The notes: generated by a model not told the origin, from the sequence alone. Positions 42,627-51,945 are shown, counted from the stretch's first letter. The stretch: 64,000 nt of DNA from Marinobacter persicus (GCF_900114155.1 NZ_FOSC01000001.1:186001-250000); one strand, 5' to 3'. Translations and numbers: made by a program.

Positions 42627-44345
42627 ATGGCGAGCAGCAACCGAAACGTGACGCTGACGGGTCTGGCCCGTCGATTTGTGGATGACGGGCTTCTGGATGA
42701 AGACACGGCAAAGGATGCCTTTTTACACGCCTCCCATAACCGCATTCCTCTCATAACCTACCTGGCCCAGCACGAGATGGCCGATAGCGCCAGAATGGCG
42801 TTTTCTGCCGCCATGGAATTCGGCGTTTCGGTGCTGGACCTGGACGCCTTTGCCCCGGAAATGCTGCCGGAGAAGCTGGTTGACGAGAAGCTGATTCGCA
42901 AACACAACGCCCTCCCTCTTTATAAACGCGGTAACCGCCTGTTTCTCGCGGTGTCGGATCCCACCAACATCCAGGCTCTGGACGAGATCAAGTTCAATAC
43001 CGGCCTGAGCACCGATGGCGTGCTGGTGGACGACGCCAAGCTGCGCATTGCCATCGAGAAGTATCTGGAATCCCAGGACACCACCATGGGTGACCTGGAA
43101 GATGCCGACCTGGGAAGCGTTGAAACCGAAGGCGGCGATGGGGATGACGACAGCGATGCGGTCAAACCCACCGAGGTGGATGACGCGCCCATCGTCAAAT
43201 ATGTGAACAAGGTCCTGCTGGATGCCATTCGTACCGGCGCCTCGGATATTCACTTCGAGCCCTACGAGAAAGTTTACCGGGTACGCTACCGCACGGACGG
43301 CATCCTGAAAGAGGTTTCCCGCCCCAGCATCAAACTGGCACCGAAGATTTCCGCACGCGTGAAAATCATGTCTCAGCTGGATATTTCCGAGCGTCGGGTG
43401 CCGCAGGATGGCCGCATCAAGATGAAGCTTTCGAAAACCAAGGCCATTGATTTCCGGGTGAACACCCTGCCCACACTATGGGGTGAGAAGATCGTGTTGC
43501 GGATCCTGGACCCCAGCCAGGCGCAGATGGGCATCGATGCGCTGGGTTATGAGGAAGACCAGAAAGAGATGTACCTGAAGGCCCTGGAACAGCCCCAGGG
43601 CATGATCCTGGTAACCGGCCCCACGGGCTCGGGTAAAACCGTTTCACTGTATACCGGCCTTAATATTCTGAACACCACAGAGCGCAATATTTCCACGGCG
43701 GAAGACCCGGCGGAAATCAACCTGGAGGGCGTGAACCAGGTAAACGTGAACAACAAGGTGGGCCTGGGCTTTGCCGAAGCCCTGCGGGCGTTCCTGCGTC
43801 AGGATCCGGATGTCATCATGGTGGGCGAGATCCGGGACCTGGAAACCGCCAATATCGCCATCAAGGCGGCACAAACCGGGCACCTGGTACTGTCTACCCT
43901 GCATACCAACAGCGCCGCGGAAACGCTCACACGGATGATGAACATGGGCGTGCCCGCCTTCAACATTGCCACGTCGGTGAGCCTGATTATTGCCCAGCGC
44001 CTGGGACGGCGCTTGTGCAAGAGCTGCAAGGAACCTCTGGATGTACCCCATGAAACGCTTTTGAAGGAAGGGTTCACAGAAGAGCAAATTGACAGCGGCT
44101 TTACATTGTACCGGCCCAAAGGCTGTGATAAATGCAATGGTGGCTATAAAGGCCGCGTTGGTATTTATGAAGTGGTGAAAATTACCGACGAGCTGGCCAA
44201 CATGATTATGGAAGAGGCCAGCTCGATCCAGATAGCAAAGCAGGCTCAGAAAGAAGGCTTCCGCACGTTGAGGCAATCCGCCCTGCGCAAGGTGATTGAG
44301 GGTGTGACCAGCCTTGAGGAAGCCAACCGCGTGACCAAGGATTAA
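42627..44345 (+). CDS. pilB: Type IV pilus assembly ATPase PilB
   Basis: A 572-residue cytoplasmic AAA+ ATPase of the GspE/PilB family, of usual length. An N-terminal GSPII_E/MshEN domain (about 1-150) precedes the catalytic part: Walker A GPTGSGKTVSL (about 331-341), Asp box and Walker B (DPDVIMVGEIRD), His box, and a tetracysteine zinc site (CKSC ... CDKC, about 469-500). It powers pilus extension. First gene of pilBCD-coaE; pilC follows after two bases. Confidence 0.95.
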   Translation: MASSNRNVTLTGLARRFVDDGLLDEDTAKDAFLHASHNRIPLITYLAQHEMADSARMAFSAAMEFGVSVLDLDAFAPEMLPEKLVDEKLIRKHNALPLYKRGNRLFLAVSDPTNIQALDEIKFNTGLSTDGVLVDDAKLRIAIEKYLESQDTTMGDLEDADLGSVETEGGDGDDDSDAVKPTEVDDAPIVKYVNKVLLDAIRTGASDIHFEPYEKVYRVRYRTDGILKEVSRPSIKLAPKISARVKIMSQLDISERRVPQDGRIKMKLSKTKAIDFRVNTLPTLWGEKIVLRILDPSQAQMGIDALGYEEDQKEMYLKALEQPQGMILVTGPTGSGKTVSLYTGLNILNTTERNISTAEDPAEINLEGVNQVNVNNKVGLGFAEALRAFLRQDPDVIMVGEIRDLETANIAIKAAQTGHLVLSTLHTNSAAETLTRMMNMGVPAFNIATSVSLIIAQRLGRRLCKSCKEPLDVPHETLLKEGFTEEQIDSGFTLYRPKGCDKCNGGYKGRVGIYEVVKITDELANMIMEEASSIQIAKQAQKEGFRTLRQSALRKVIEGVTSLEEANRVTKD

Positions 44346-44347
44346 AC

Positions 44348-45568
44348 ATGGCAGAGAAAGCACAAAAGCTCGAAGCGTTTGTCTGGGAAGGCAAGGACCG
44401 CAAGGGCAATAAAACAAAGGGCGAGATGGCCGGCTCCAATGTTGCGCAGATCAAGGCCCAGCTGCGCAAGCAGGGCATTCTGCCGGCCAAGGTCAAGAAA
44501 AAGCCCAAGCCGCTGTTTGGCGGCAGCAAGAAAATTACGCCGTTCGACATTGCCATGCTCACCCGCCAACTGGCAACCATGATGAAAGCCGGCGTCCCCC
44601 TGGTACAGAGCTTCGACATTGTCGCCGATGGCCTGGAAAACAAGGGCCTGCAAGAGCTGGTTATGACCCTGCGTAACGACATTTCCTCTGGCACCGGTTT
44701 TGCCACGGCGCTGCGCAAACACCCGAAGCACTTTGATGACCTGTACTGCAACCTGGTGGATTCCGGCGAAAAAGCCGGTGCGCTGGAGCAGATGCTCGAC
44801 CGCATTGCGGTGTATCTGGAAAAAACCGAGATCCTGAAAAAGAAAGTCAAAAAGGCAATGACCTACCCGATCGCGGTTATTGTGGTGGCGATCATCGTGA
44901 CCGCGATCCTGCTGGTGAAGGTGGTGCCGCAGTTTGAAAGCCTCTTCCAGGGTTTTGGCGCAGACTTGCCGGTGTTTACCCAGTTTGTTGTCGAGTTATC
45001 GGAATGGATGCAGAAGTGGTGGTTCGTGGTGCTGATTGGCATTGTGGGTTCCATTTTCCTGTTCAAAGAAGCCCGGCGGCGCTCGCAGAAATTCTCGGAT
45101 TTTGTCGACAAATGGATTCTGAAACTGCCTGTGGTGGGTGAAATTCTGGACAAATCCGCCGTCGCCAAGTTTGGCCGGGTACTGTCCACAACCTTCGCCG
45201 CCGGTGTGCCACTGGTGGATGCGCTGGATTCTGTGTCCGGCGCCACGGGCAATGCGGTTTACCGGGACGCAGTGACCAACATCAAGAACGAGGTGTCCAG
45301 CGGTACCCAGTTACAGGCCGCCATGCGCAACCAGAATCTGTTCCCGGTGATGGCGGTGCAGTTGACGGCCATTGGTGAGGAATCCGGTAACCTGGATGAA
45401 ATGCTGGGCAAGGTGGCCGAACATTACGAGGCCGTTGTTGATGACATGGTGGACAACCTGACTGCACTGATGGAGCCGATGATTATGGCGGTTCTGGGTG
45501 TGCTGGTGGGTGGCCTGATTGTGGCCATGTATCTGCCGATCTTCCAGATGGGTCAGGTTGTTGGTTGA
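44348..45568 (+). CDS. pilC: Type IV pilus inner-membrane platform protein PilC
   Basis: A 406-residue protein of the GspF/PilC family. It has two repeated T2SSF cytoplasmic domains (about 70-190 and 275-395) and three membrane helices (about 172-195, 220-240 and 375-398). It couples the PilB motor to pilin assembly. It begins two bases after pilB and is followed by a 90-base gap that contains a CCCTCTCC-type repeat before pilD. Confidence 0.95.
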   Translation: MAEKAQKLEAFVWEGKDRKGNKTKGEMAGSNVAQIKAQLRKQGILPAKVKKKPKPLFGGSKKITPFDIAMLTRQLATMMKAGVPLVQSFDIVADGLENKGLQELVMTLRNDISSGTGFATALRKHPKHFDDLYCNLVDSGEKAGALEQMLDRIAVYLEKTEILKKKVKKAMTYPIAVIVVAIIVTAILLVKVVPQFESLFQGFGADLPVFTQFVVELSEWMQKWWFVVLIGIVGSIFLFKEARRRSQKFSDFVDKWILKLPVVGEILDKSAVAKFGRVLSTTFAAGVPLVDALDSVSGATGNAVYRDAVTNIKNEVSSGTQLQAAMRNQNLFPVMAVQLTAIGEESGNLDEMLGKVAEHYEAVVDDMVDNLTALMEPMIMAVLGVLVGGLIVAMYLPIFQMGQVVG

Positions 45569-45593
45569 TGTTTCCGCTTGCGCGGGACTTTTT

Positions 45594-45648
45594 CACCCCC
45601 TCTCCCCTAGCCCCTCCCCCACCAGGGGGGAGGGGGATAAGACAACAT
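45594..45648. repeat. CCCCTCTCCC/GGGAGGGG palindromic repeat between pilC and pilD
   Basis: Left arm CCCCCTCTCCCC and centre CCCTCCCCCACCAGGGGGGAGGG, followed by ATAAGACAACAT. It shares its arms and the flanking T/A with copies inside coaE (46905-47007) and after the acyltransferase gene (53785-53959). It ends 14 bases upstream of the pilD start, where one would expect the ribosome site. Confidence 0.75.
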
Positions 45649-45661
45649 TGATGAGTTTTTG

Positions 45662-46537
45662 ATGCCAAGTTTAGACATATTTCTTTCCATCCCCTGGCTC
45701 CTTTACACCACCGTCGCCCTCTTCTCTCTCTGCATTGGCAGTTTCCTGAACGTGGTGATTCTGCGCCTACCGAAGATGATGCAGCAGGGCTGGCGCTGTC
45801 AGTGTGAGGAGTTTTTGGAGCTTCCGGCGGAGCAGCGTAAGAGTGATGAGCCGGTTACGCTGTCCAAACCCGCGTCTACCTGCCCTTCCTGTGGGCACAA
45901 AATCCGCGCCTGGGAGAACATTCCGGTCATCAGCTGGCTGGCACTCAGGGGAAAATGTTCTTCCTGCGGCGAGCGGATTTCGCCACGTTATCCCATTATT
46001 GAGGCGGTGACCGCCATCCTGGCGGTGGTTACCGTAATTCTATTGGGACCGACCGAATCAGCGCTTTGGGCGTTGCTGCTGGTATACGCCCTGGTGGCGC
46101 TCACGGTCATCGATTTTGACACTCAACTGCTGCCTGACAGCATCACCCTGCCCCTGATGTGGCTGGGGCTGGTGTTGAACTACTTCGGTGTTCTGACTGG
46201 TTTTGAGAGTGCTTTCTGGGGTGCCGTGGCCGGTTACCTTTCCCTATGGTCTGTGTACTGGCTGTTCAAGCTGGTCACTGGCAAGGAAGGCATGGGACAC
46301 GGCGATTTCAAACTGTTGGCAGCACTGGGTGCCTGGCTGGGCTGGCAACTGTTACCGGCGGTGATTTTGCTGTCGTCGCTGGTGGGCGCCGTGGTGGGCA
46401 TCAGCCTGATGGTGTTCCGCAAGCACGGTCGTGAGGTGCCGATTCCGTTCGGCCCTTATCTGGCCACGGCCGGGGTACTTTGTCTGTGGTTTGGGGACGA
46501 GATTGTGCGGGTCTGGTTTGGCATACTGGGAGTGTGA
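45662..46537 (+). CDS. pilD: Prepilin leader peptidase/N-methyltransferase PilD
   Basis: A 291-residue polytopic aspartic protease; the ATG at 45662 follows an in-frame TTG. The cytoplasmic loop has CPSC and CSSC pairs for zinc, with the conserved IRAWENIPVISWL segment between them. The catalytic aspartates are in DFDTQLLPD (about residue 150) and GHGDFKLLAALGAW (about 213). It cleaves and methylates both pilins. No clear Shine-Dalgarno is visible, probably because a repeat occupies that position. Confidence 0.94.
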   Translation: MPSLDIFLSIPWLLYTTVALFSLCIGSFLNVVILRLPKMMQQGWRCQCEEFLELPAEQRKSDEPVTLSKPASTCPSCGHKIRAWENIPVISWLALRGKCSSCGERISPRYPIIEAVTAILAVVTVILLGPTESALWALLLVYALVALTVIDFDTQLLPDSITLPLMWLGLVLNYFGVLTGFESAFWGAVAGYLSLWSVYWLFKLVTGKEGMGHGDFKLLAALGAWLGWQLLPAVILLSSLVGAVVGISLMVFRKHGREVPIPFGPYLATAGVLCLWFGDEIVRVWFGILGV

Positions 46538-46540
46538 CCG

Positions 46541-47335
46541 GTGGGTGATCGTCATGACATGGGGTCAGACCCCGTTCGGGGTCTGACCCCGGCCGGGCCT
46601 GAAACCCATATCGTCGGACTAACGGGCGGAATTGGCTCGGGCAAATCCACGGTGGCGAGGCTTTTTGGTGAGCTGGGTGTGCATTGGGTGGATGCCGATG
46701 ATGTGGCCCGGCAGGTGGTGGAGCCAGGTACCCACGCCCTGAAGGCAATTACAGAGCATTTTGGGCCGGAGGTACTGCAGGCGGACGGTTCGCTCAATCG
46801 CGCCTGGCTGCGGCAGCGGATTTTTGAAGCGCCGGGGGAGAAAGAGTGGCTGGAGGCGTTGCTGCATCCCATTATTCGTAAGGAATTGATGAATCAGCTT
46901 TTATACCCCCTCTCCCCATCCCCTCTCCCACCAGGGGAGAGGGGTTACACAACATTAGGGGCAAACATTCCCTCTCCCCTGGCGGGAGAGGGCCAGGGAG
47001 AGGGGCGCAAAAGTACGTACGACTTACCGTACGTACTCCTCATCTCCCCCCTGCTTCTGGAAACCGACCAGCACGAACTGGTGGAAAGAGTTGTCGTGGT
47101 AGACGTTCCCGAATCCGTACAACTTGAACGCACGATGGTAAGGGATGATAATTCCCGGCAACAGGTAGAACGGATTATGGCAGCCCAGATGGCCAGGGAC
47201 GAGCGGTGTGCACGGGCAGACGCCATTATTAATAATAACAACCCCTTGGCCGATGTGAGGCGTCAAGTTCGTGAATGTCATGATCGCTTCGTGCAGGAGT
47301 TTGTTAAAACGCCCGGCAAAGAGTCCGGCGGCTAG
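46541..47335 (+). CDS. coaE: Dephospho-CoA kinase CoaE with two repeat-derived insertions
   Basis: A 264-residue protein; the family is usually about 200. The P-loop GLTGGIGSGKST starts near residue 27 rather than 5, since the first 25 residues are partly encoded by a GGGGTC palindrome (46561-46590). Conserved motifs follow: DADDVARQVVEPG, LLHPIIR, ISPLLLET and RDDNSRQQVERIMAAQ. Between LLHPIIRKELMNQ and LPYVLLISPLLLE about 36 extra residues rich in P, G, S and E come from a CCCTCTCCC-type repeat. E. coli CoaE has no residues there. The frame is open throughout. The enzyme makes CoA from dephospho-CoA and is essential, so it is presumably active. Confidence 0.9.
   Translation: MGDRHDMGSDPVRGLTPAGPETHIVGLTGGIGSGKSTVARLFGELGVHWVDADDVARQVVEPGTHALKAITEHFGPEVLQADGSLNRAWLRQRIFEAPGEKEWLEALLHPIIRKELMNQLLYPLSPSPLPPGERGYTTLGANIPSPLAGEGQGEGRKSTYDLPYVLLISPLLLETDQHELVERVVVVDVPESVQLERTMVRDDNSRQQVERIMAAQMARDERCARADAIINNNNPLADVRRQVRECHDRFVQEFVKTPGKESGG
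46561..46590. repeat. GGGGTCAGACCCC palindrome inside the coaE N-terminus
   Basis: Two units, GGGGTCAGACCCC and GGGGTCTGACCCC, separated by GTTC. It is translated as part of coaE because no start codon exists between it and the P-loop. Related by its GGGGTC core to the RAYT-linked palindromes. Confidence 0.85.
46905..47007. repeat. CCCCTCTCCC-type repeat inserted in frame inside coaE
   Basis: Two back-to-back hairpins: CCCCTCTCCC ... GGGGAGAGGGG and CCCTCTCCCCTGGCGGGAGAGGG, then GGGAGAGGGG. The left flank CAGCTTTTATACCCCCTCTCC resembles that of the copy at 53781. The insertion codes for PLSPSPLPPGERG and SPLAGEGQGEG, residues familiar as translated repeats of this kind. Confidence 0.85.
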
Positions 47336-47360
47336 TCGGGCCAACTTTCCGGTAAAACAG

Positions 47361-48425
47361 ATGACGCGAGGCTGGCTTTTTCTCGCCGCCCTGGCGTCTC
47401 CACTGACCTCCCAGGCCGAAGATCCCTCTCCGGGTGCCTTCGAGCCTCTGACCAATGAGTTGCTTTCGCCTTATCGGCTGCCAGCCTCTTTTTATACATT
47501 CGGGCCGGAAGAATACTGGGCCGAGCCACAGAAAAGCTGGTGGCTGGGCGCCAGCAACTGGGTGATTCACCAGGAGCGCGAATACAGCCCCACCGTGCAG
47601 GCAATCGGTGCCTGGGCCGACCGGACCTTGTCGGGTTCGTCGCGAGTATTACCAAACAACGAGAGTTATCTGCGCCTGGGAGCAGCTGCCAAATCGGAAA
47701 CCGGCAACCTGCTGGATTTCGAGCCGGAAGTGCGGTTTCGCCTGGAGGTCCCCACGGCCGAGGAAACACTGAAACTGGTCATCGACAGTGAAAGTGAAGA
47801 CCTGGTGCCTCTTGAGGAGCGAGACAGAGACCGGCAACTGGTTGACTCTGAAAGAACAGACTCCACCGCAACTGGCGCTTTGCGTTACATCACCGAAATT
47901 GGCGATGCGGTGAACTTTTCCACCGACATCGGCGGGCGTTTGCGCCTGCCGCCGGAAATGTTCTGGCGCGCCAAGATGGGCAAGGGCTGGCAACTGACCC
48001 CTGAGTGGAATGTGGCCGCCGAACAACGGGCTTATTACTACCACACCGAAGGCTGGGGTGCCCGTAGCTGGTTCGGCGCAAATCGCCCGCTGCCGGATGG
48101 CTGGCGTTTTTTTGCCTCCTCGGAACTTGAGTGGCTGCACGACGAACGGAAGTTTGAGGCGGCGCAGATTTTCAGTGTCCGGAAGCGCCTGAATAACCGC
48201 TCGGAACTGCGTCCCCGGCTGGGTATTCTGGGCGAAAGCCAGCCAGTCTGGCGAACCACGTCGTATTTCGCTGACCTGACCTGGCGTTACCGGGTTTACG
48301 AAGACTGGCTGTTTGCCGAGCTGATCCCCGCCCTCTCCTTTCCCCGGGATGAAAGTTTCCGGGAGCAGGCTTCCATTCTGTTTCGCCTGGAAATGTATTT
48401 CGCAGGAACGCTGGACCGAGACTAG
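47361..48425 (+). CDS. Exported beta-barrel-like protein of unknown function
   Basis: A 354-residue protein; the start at 47361 gives a signal peptide (MTRGWLFLAALASPLTSQA, then ED). The mature part has alternating hydrophobic/polar strands with many aromatic residues (YLRLGAAA, EVRFRLEV, WRFFASSELEWL, ASILFRLEMYF), typical of an outer-membrane beta barrel. An acidic run (EDLVPLEERDRDR) is probably a loop. The last residues do not end in an aromatic. No family is recognised. It starts 25 bases after coaE and ends two bases before trmO. Confidence 0.6.
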   Translation: MTRGWLFLAALASPLTSQAEDPSPGAFEPLTNELLSPYRLPASFYTFGPEEYWAEPQKSWWLGASNWVIHQEREYSPTVQAIGAWADRTLSGSSRVLPNNESYLRLGAAAKSETGNLLDFEPEVRFRLEVPTAEETLKLVIDSESEDLVPLEERDRDRQLVDSERTDSTATGALRYITEIGDAVNFSTDIGGRLRLPPEMFWRAKMGKGWQLTPEWNVAAEQRAYYYHTEGWGARSWFGANRPLPDGWRFFASSELEWLHDERKFEAAQIFSVRKRLNNRSELRPRLGILGESQPVWRTTSYFADLTWRYRVYEDWLFAELIPALSFPRDESFREQASILFRLEMYFAGTLDRD

Positions 48426-48427
48426 TC

Positions 48428-49180
48428 ATGCCCAAACTTCCCCACAAGAGCAAACCGGCAACAGAAGCCCTGACGCTAACCCCCATCGCCCTGACTCACT
48501 CCTGTTTCAGGGACAAGTTCGGGGTGCCAAGGCAGCCGGGCCTGACCCGCCATGCCCATGCCGAGCTGGTGATTCAGCCACCCTTCGACCGGGAAGACGC
48601 TTTTCGCGGCCTGGAATCGGCCAGCCACCTGTGGCTGACGTTTCAGTTCCACGAAGCGGTACGGGCCGAATGGCGGCCGGTGGTGCGTCCACCCCGGCTG
48701 GGAGGAAACAGGAAAATGGGGGTCTTTGCTTCACGCTCACCATTCCGGCCCAACAGCCTGGGCTTGTCCGTGGTGCGTAACGAAGGCCTGGCAAGGCGGG
48801 CCGATGGTCGGCTGGTATTGCGCATCCGCAACCATGACCTGATTGAAGGCACGCCCATTCTGGACATCAAGCCTTACCTGCCGTTTGCCGATTCGGTACC
48901 GGAGGCGTCTCTGGGCTGGGCCGATTCGGCCCCCACCGAGCGGCTGGAAGTGGTGTTTTCCGACGAAGCCGAAACCCAGCTTGCCCGGCTGCCAGAGGCC
49001 GACTATCCGGACTTCCGGGCGTTGATCGAAGATGTCACCGCCTATGACCCCCGCCCCTCGTTTCGACGGGGCCGTGATGAGGACCGTACCTACGGCGCCT
49101 GCCTGTATGACAAGAATGTCCGGTTCCGCTTTGTTACAGAGAACGGCCGGCACTGGGTGTTTGTGGTGTCGGTCTGTTAG
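48428..49180 (+). CDS. trmO: tRNA (adenine(37)-N6)-methyltransferase TrmO
   Basis: A 250-residue protein of the TsaA/YaeB family. The N-terminal TsaA domain (about 15-160) contains PRQPGL and the motif GVFASRSPFRPNSLGLS, and a C-terminal YaeB domain follows. It methylates N6 of t6A37 in tRNA-Thr. It begins two bases after the upstream stop and is probably in the same transcript. Confidence 0.88.
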   Translation: MPKLPHKSKPATEALTLTPIALTHSCFRDKFGVPRQPGLTRHAHAELVIQPPFDREDAFRGLESASHLWLTFQFHEAVRAEWRPVVRPPRLGGNRKMGVFASRSPFRPNSLGLSVVRNEGLARRADGRLVLRIRNHDLIEGTPILDIKPYLPFADSVPEASLGWADSAPTERLEVVFSDEAETQLARLPEADYPDFRALIEDVTAYDPRPSFRRGRDEDRTYGACLYDKNVRFRFVTENGRHWVFVVSVC

Positions 49181-49251
49181 ACTTTGCCGGTCAGTTTTTA
49201 AACGAAACCTCAAAACATTAAAAAGTCTAACCGACACAGGGATTTGGTGCC

Positions 49252-51153
49252 TTGCCCTCGCTACTGATTGTGCTGCTATTACTGTGCCTGCTGCTTGGCG
49301 GAGTGCTGCTGTGGGCCTTGCGCTCCCGTGCCTGTATGGCAAAACAGTTGCAGACCATGGCCTCGCAGGTGCGCAAGCTCGACCTGGTCACACTGGTGGA
49401 GCCGGTAACGCCCGGCAGAGGCCGGCGGGAGCCGTCGGTTTCAGAGCTGGAGAAAGCCCTGAACACCATGCGCCTGAAACTGCTCGAGCGCGCCCGGGCG
49501 TTGCGCCAGAGCGCACACGAGACAGGCGTTGAGCGTGACGAAGCGCTCAAGGCAAACGAAGCAAAAACCCGTTTTCTCGCCAATATCAGCCATGAACTGC
49601 GCATTCCACTGCAGTCCGTTTCCGGTTATGGCAGCCTGCTGGCCGACACCCCGCTGGATCCGGAGCAGAGGGAATACACGCAGACCCTCCTTAGCGCCGC
49701 CGACAGCCTGTCCACCATCATCAGTGATCTGCTGGATATATCCAGCATTGAAGCGGGCAAACTGGAACTGGAAGACGCCCCCTTTGACCTTCGGGACATT
49801 CTGAACGACCTGGTCCACATGCTCGGCTCCCGGGCCCGGGAAAAGGGGCTGGAGCTGGATGTACGGGTAGATGGCAACCTGCCCTGGGAGTTGGCCGGTG
49901 ACCCGGTTCGCATACGCCAGGTGCTGCTGAACCTGTTATCCAACGCCATCAAGTTTACCGACTCGGGGCATGTCCTGATCAGTGTGGAGGTACTGGCCCG
50001 CAAGGATGGCCAGGTCCGGCTGAGGTTGTCGGTGGAGGACACGGGCATTGGCATCCATCCCGAGGATATCGAGCGCATCTACGAGCCCCATGTACAGCTC
50101 AACCAACGGTTCAGCCAGCCACTGCCGGGAGCCGGCCTGGGTCTGACGGTCAGCCGGCAACTGGCGCAGTTGATGGGTGGTTCGGTGGATGTGGAAAGCC
50201 AGCCCGGCCAGGGCTCCACTTTCTGGACAGAACTGGTCCTGAAGGATTCCGGTAGCAGCTCGCAAGTTCTGGTGCGGCCGGACAACCGGCAGATTCGCGG
50301 CCGCCGTATTCTGGTACTCGACTCCTACGAACTGTCCCGCAAGATCACCCTGGAGGTGTTGTCGCGTCACGAGCTGGCGATTGATTCCGTGGGTTCCGGA
50401 GCCCGGGCGCTGGCATTGCTGGAGCAGGCCAGTGAGTCTGGCAACGGCTACGATGCGCTGATCATGGATGGCTTTGTTCCGGACACCGACAGCGAGCGTC
50501 TGTGTCAGCAGGTTCACAACGACCCCCGCTGGGCGACCCTGCGCGTGCTGATCCTCACCTCCAACCCCCAGCGCGGCGATGCGGAGCATTTCCGGGCAGC
50601 CGGGGCCGATGCGTTTCTGAGCAAGACGCTGCGCGAATCCTGGCTGATTCCCATGCTCAACCAGTTGTTTATTGATGCAGCCAATCAGGATCGGCGTTTT
50701 CTGACTCGCTTCTCGCTACAGGCTGTCACCGACATCAGCCGTCGCCACCAGAAGATCAGTTGCGGTCGCATGCGGGTATTGCTGGTGGAGGACAACCCCG
50801 TTAATCAAACCCTCACCCGTCGCGTCCTGGAGAAGCTCAGTTGTCAGGTAACCACCGCCAGCGATGGTCTGCAGGCCTCGCGCCTGTGGCAAAGCCGGGC
50901 ATTTGACCTGATTCTGATGGATTGCGTCATGCCCGAGATGGATGGTTTTGAAGCCACCCGCCAGCTGCGGCGATGGGAGAAGGAACAGCGCCGCCTGCGT
51001 GTGCCGGTGGTGGCGCTGACCGCCAGTGCCTCTGAAGAAGATGAGGAACAATGCCATGCCGCGGGCATGGACTCGTTCATTGCCAAGCCGGTCAAGATGG
51101 ATATGCTCAGGGCGGTGCTCGAACAATACTGCCCGGTGTGCGAGCCATCCTAG
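49252..51153 (+). CDS. Hybrid sensor histidine kinase with two receiver domains
   Basis: A 633-residue protein from a TTG start at 49252. One N-terminal membrane helix (about 1-22), a coiled linker, then HisKA with phospho-acceptor SHELRIPLQS (about residue 114), HATPase (NAIKFT, GAGLGLTVS) and two receivers (about 350-470 and 505-630). The first receiver has a single D near its start (VLDSYE) and the phospho-Asp in LIMDGF; the second is canonical (LVEDN, LMDCVMPEMDG, TAS, AKPV). No separate sensor domain is present. BarA-like, but without the HPt domain. The partner is unknown. Confidence 0.82.
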   Translation: MPSLLIVLLLLCLLLGGVLLWALRSRACMAKQLQTMASQVRKLDLVTLVEPVTPGRGRREPSVSELEKALNTMRLKLLERARALRQSAHETGVERDEALKANEAKTRFLANISHELRIPLQSVSGYGSLLADTPLDPEQREYTQTLLSAADSLSTIISDLLDISSIEAGKLELEDAPFDLRDILNDLVHMLGSRAREKGLELDVRVDGNLPWELAGDPVRIRQVLLNLLSNAIKFTDSGHVLISVEVLARKDGQVRLRLSVEDTGIGIHPEDIERIYEPHVQLNQRFSQPLPGAGLGLTVSRQLAQLMGGSVDVESQPGQGSTFWTELVLKDSGSSSQVLVRPDNRQIRGRRILVLDSYELSRKITLEVLSRHELAIDSVGSGARALALLEQASESGNGYDALIMDGFVPDTDSERLCQQVHNDPRWATLRVLILTSNPQRGDAEHFRAAGADAFLSKTLRESWLIPMLNQLFIDAANQDRRFLTRFSLQAVTDISRRHQKISCGRMRVLLVEDNPVNQTLTRRVLEKLSCQVTTASDGLQASRLWQSRAFDLILMDCVMPEMDGFEATRQLRRWEKEQRRLRVPVVALTASASEEDEEQCHAAGMDSFIAKPVKMDMLRAVLEQYCPVCEPS

Positions 51154-51316
51154 CCAGGCCAATGCAGATGTACGGCATTTAAACGCCCTGTAAGTTGTGC
51201 CCGGCGCCATGGCTGGTTACCATCTCAAGCAATACCATTGGGCTGCAATCAGGCCCCGGACCAAGCTGCTTTCATTCAAACCACGTTTCCATAACTTTGA
51301 TAATAAGGGTGACCTC

Positions 51317-51877
51317 ATGAAACTGACCCGTGTATCCGTTCTGGCGCTCTCCATGGCCGCTGCACCGGCATTCGCCTCCGACCTGGACCTGAGCCTGACC
51401 AATGATTCCGTCAAAGGTCAGTACAATTTCATGTCCAGCAAGGATGACATCCAGTTTGGCGCCGGCTACACCTACCACGAAGGTAGCCGCCATATCGCCA
51501 ATGGTGATTTTTACGCCCAGGGCCAGACCGCACTGGGCAACCTGCCGACTACCGCCGGCCTCGGCGCCCGTGCCATTGGCTGGGATGACGACAGCGATGC
51601 CAATGGCGGCGCGGTTGCCCTGGGCGGCTTCAGCCAGGTTAATATTCCGGCAGTGCCCGGCCTGTCTGTCAGTGGCAGCCTGCACTACGCACCGAGCATT
51701 CTGTCGTTCGGTGATTCAGACGACATGACCAACGTGGAGCTGCGCGGCAGCTACCGGATTATCCGCAACGCCGAGGTGTTTGCCGGCTACCGTTACCTGA
51801 ACACCGATATCGATGGTTCCAGCGCAGACATCAACCTGGATGAAGGCGTGATGGCAGGCATGAAACTGATGTTCTGA
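51317..51877 (+). CDS. YfaZ family outer-membrane protein
   Basis: A 186-residue exported protein; the ATG at 51317 starts a clear signal peptide (MKLTRVSVLALSMAAAPAFA). The mature part begins SDLDLSLTNDSV and shows alternating beta-strand pattern ending with GVMAGMKLMF, a C-terminal aromatic typical of outer-membrane barrels. The family is YfaZ, of unknown function. The reading frame extends back to 51197, but only the internal start gives a signal peptide. Confidence 0.78.
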   Translation: MKLTRVSVLALSMAAAPAFASDLDLSLTNDSVKGQYNFMSSKDDIQFGAGYTYHEGSRHIANGDFYAQGQTALGNLPTTAGLGARAIGWDDDSDANGGAVALGGFSQVNIPAVPGLSVSGSLHYAPSILSFGDSDDMTNVELRGSYRIIRNAEVFAGYRYLNTDIDGSSADINLDEGVMAGMKLMF

Positions 51878-51939
51878 CCCCCTTGCCATAAGCGCCCGGT
51901 CAAGGAGCCTTTGATTCACTCAGAGGCTTCTTAAGCTGT

Positions 51940-51945
51940 TATAAT
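51940..51945 (+). promoter_or_regulatory. Possible -10 box before the glucosaminidase gene
   Basis: A TATAAT hexamer lies 31 bases upstream of the start codon. No good -35 box is found at 16-18 bases upstream (TTCACT is at a distance of 19), so the assignment is weak. A GAGGAGAG ribosome site stands before the ATG. Confidence 0.35.
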
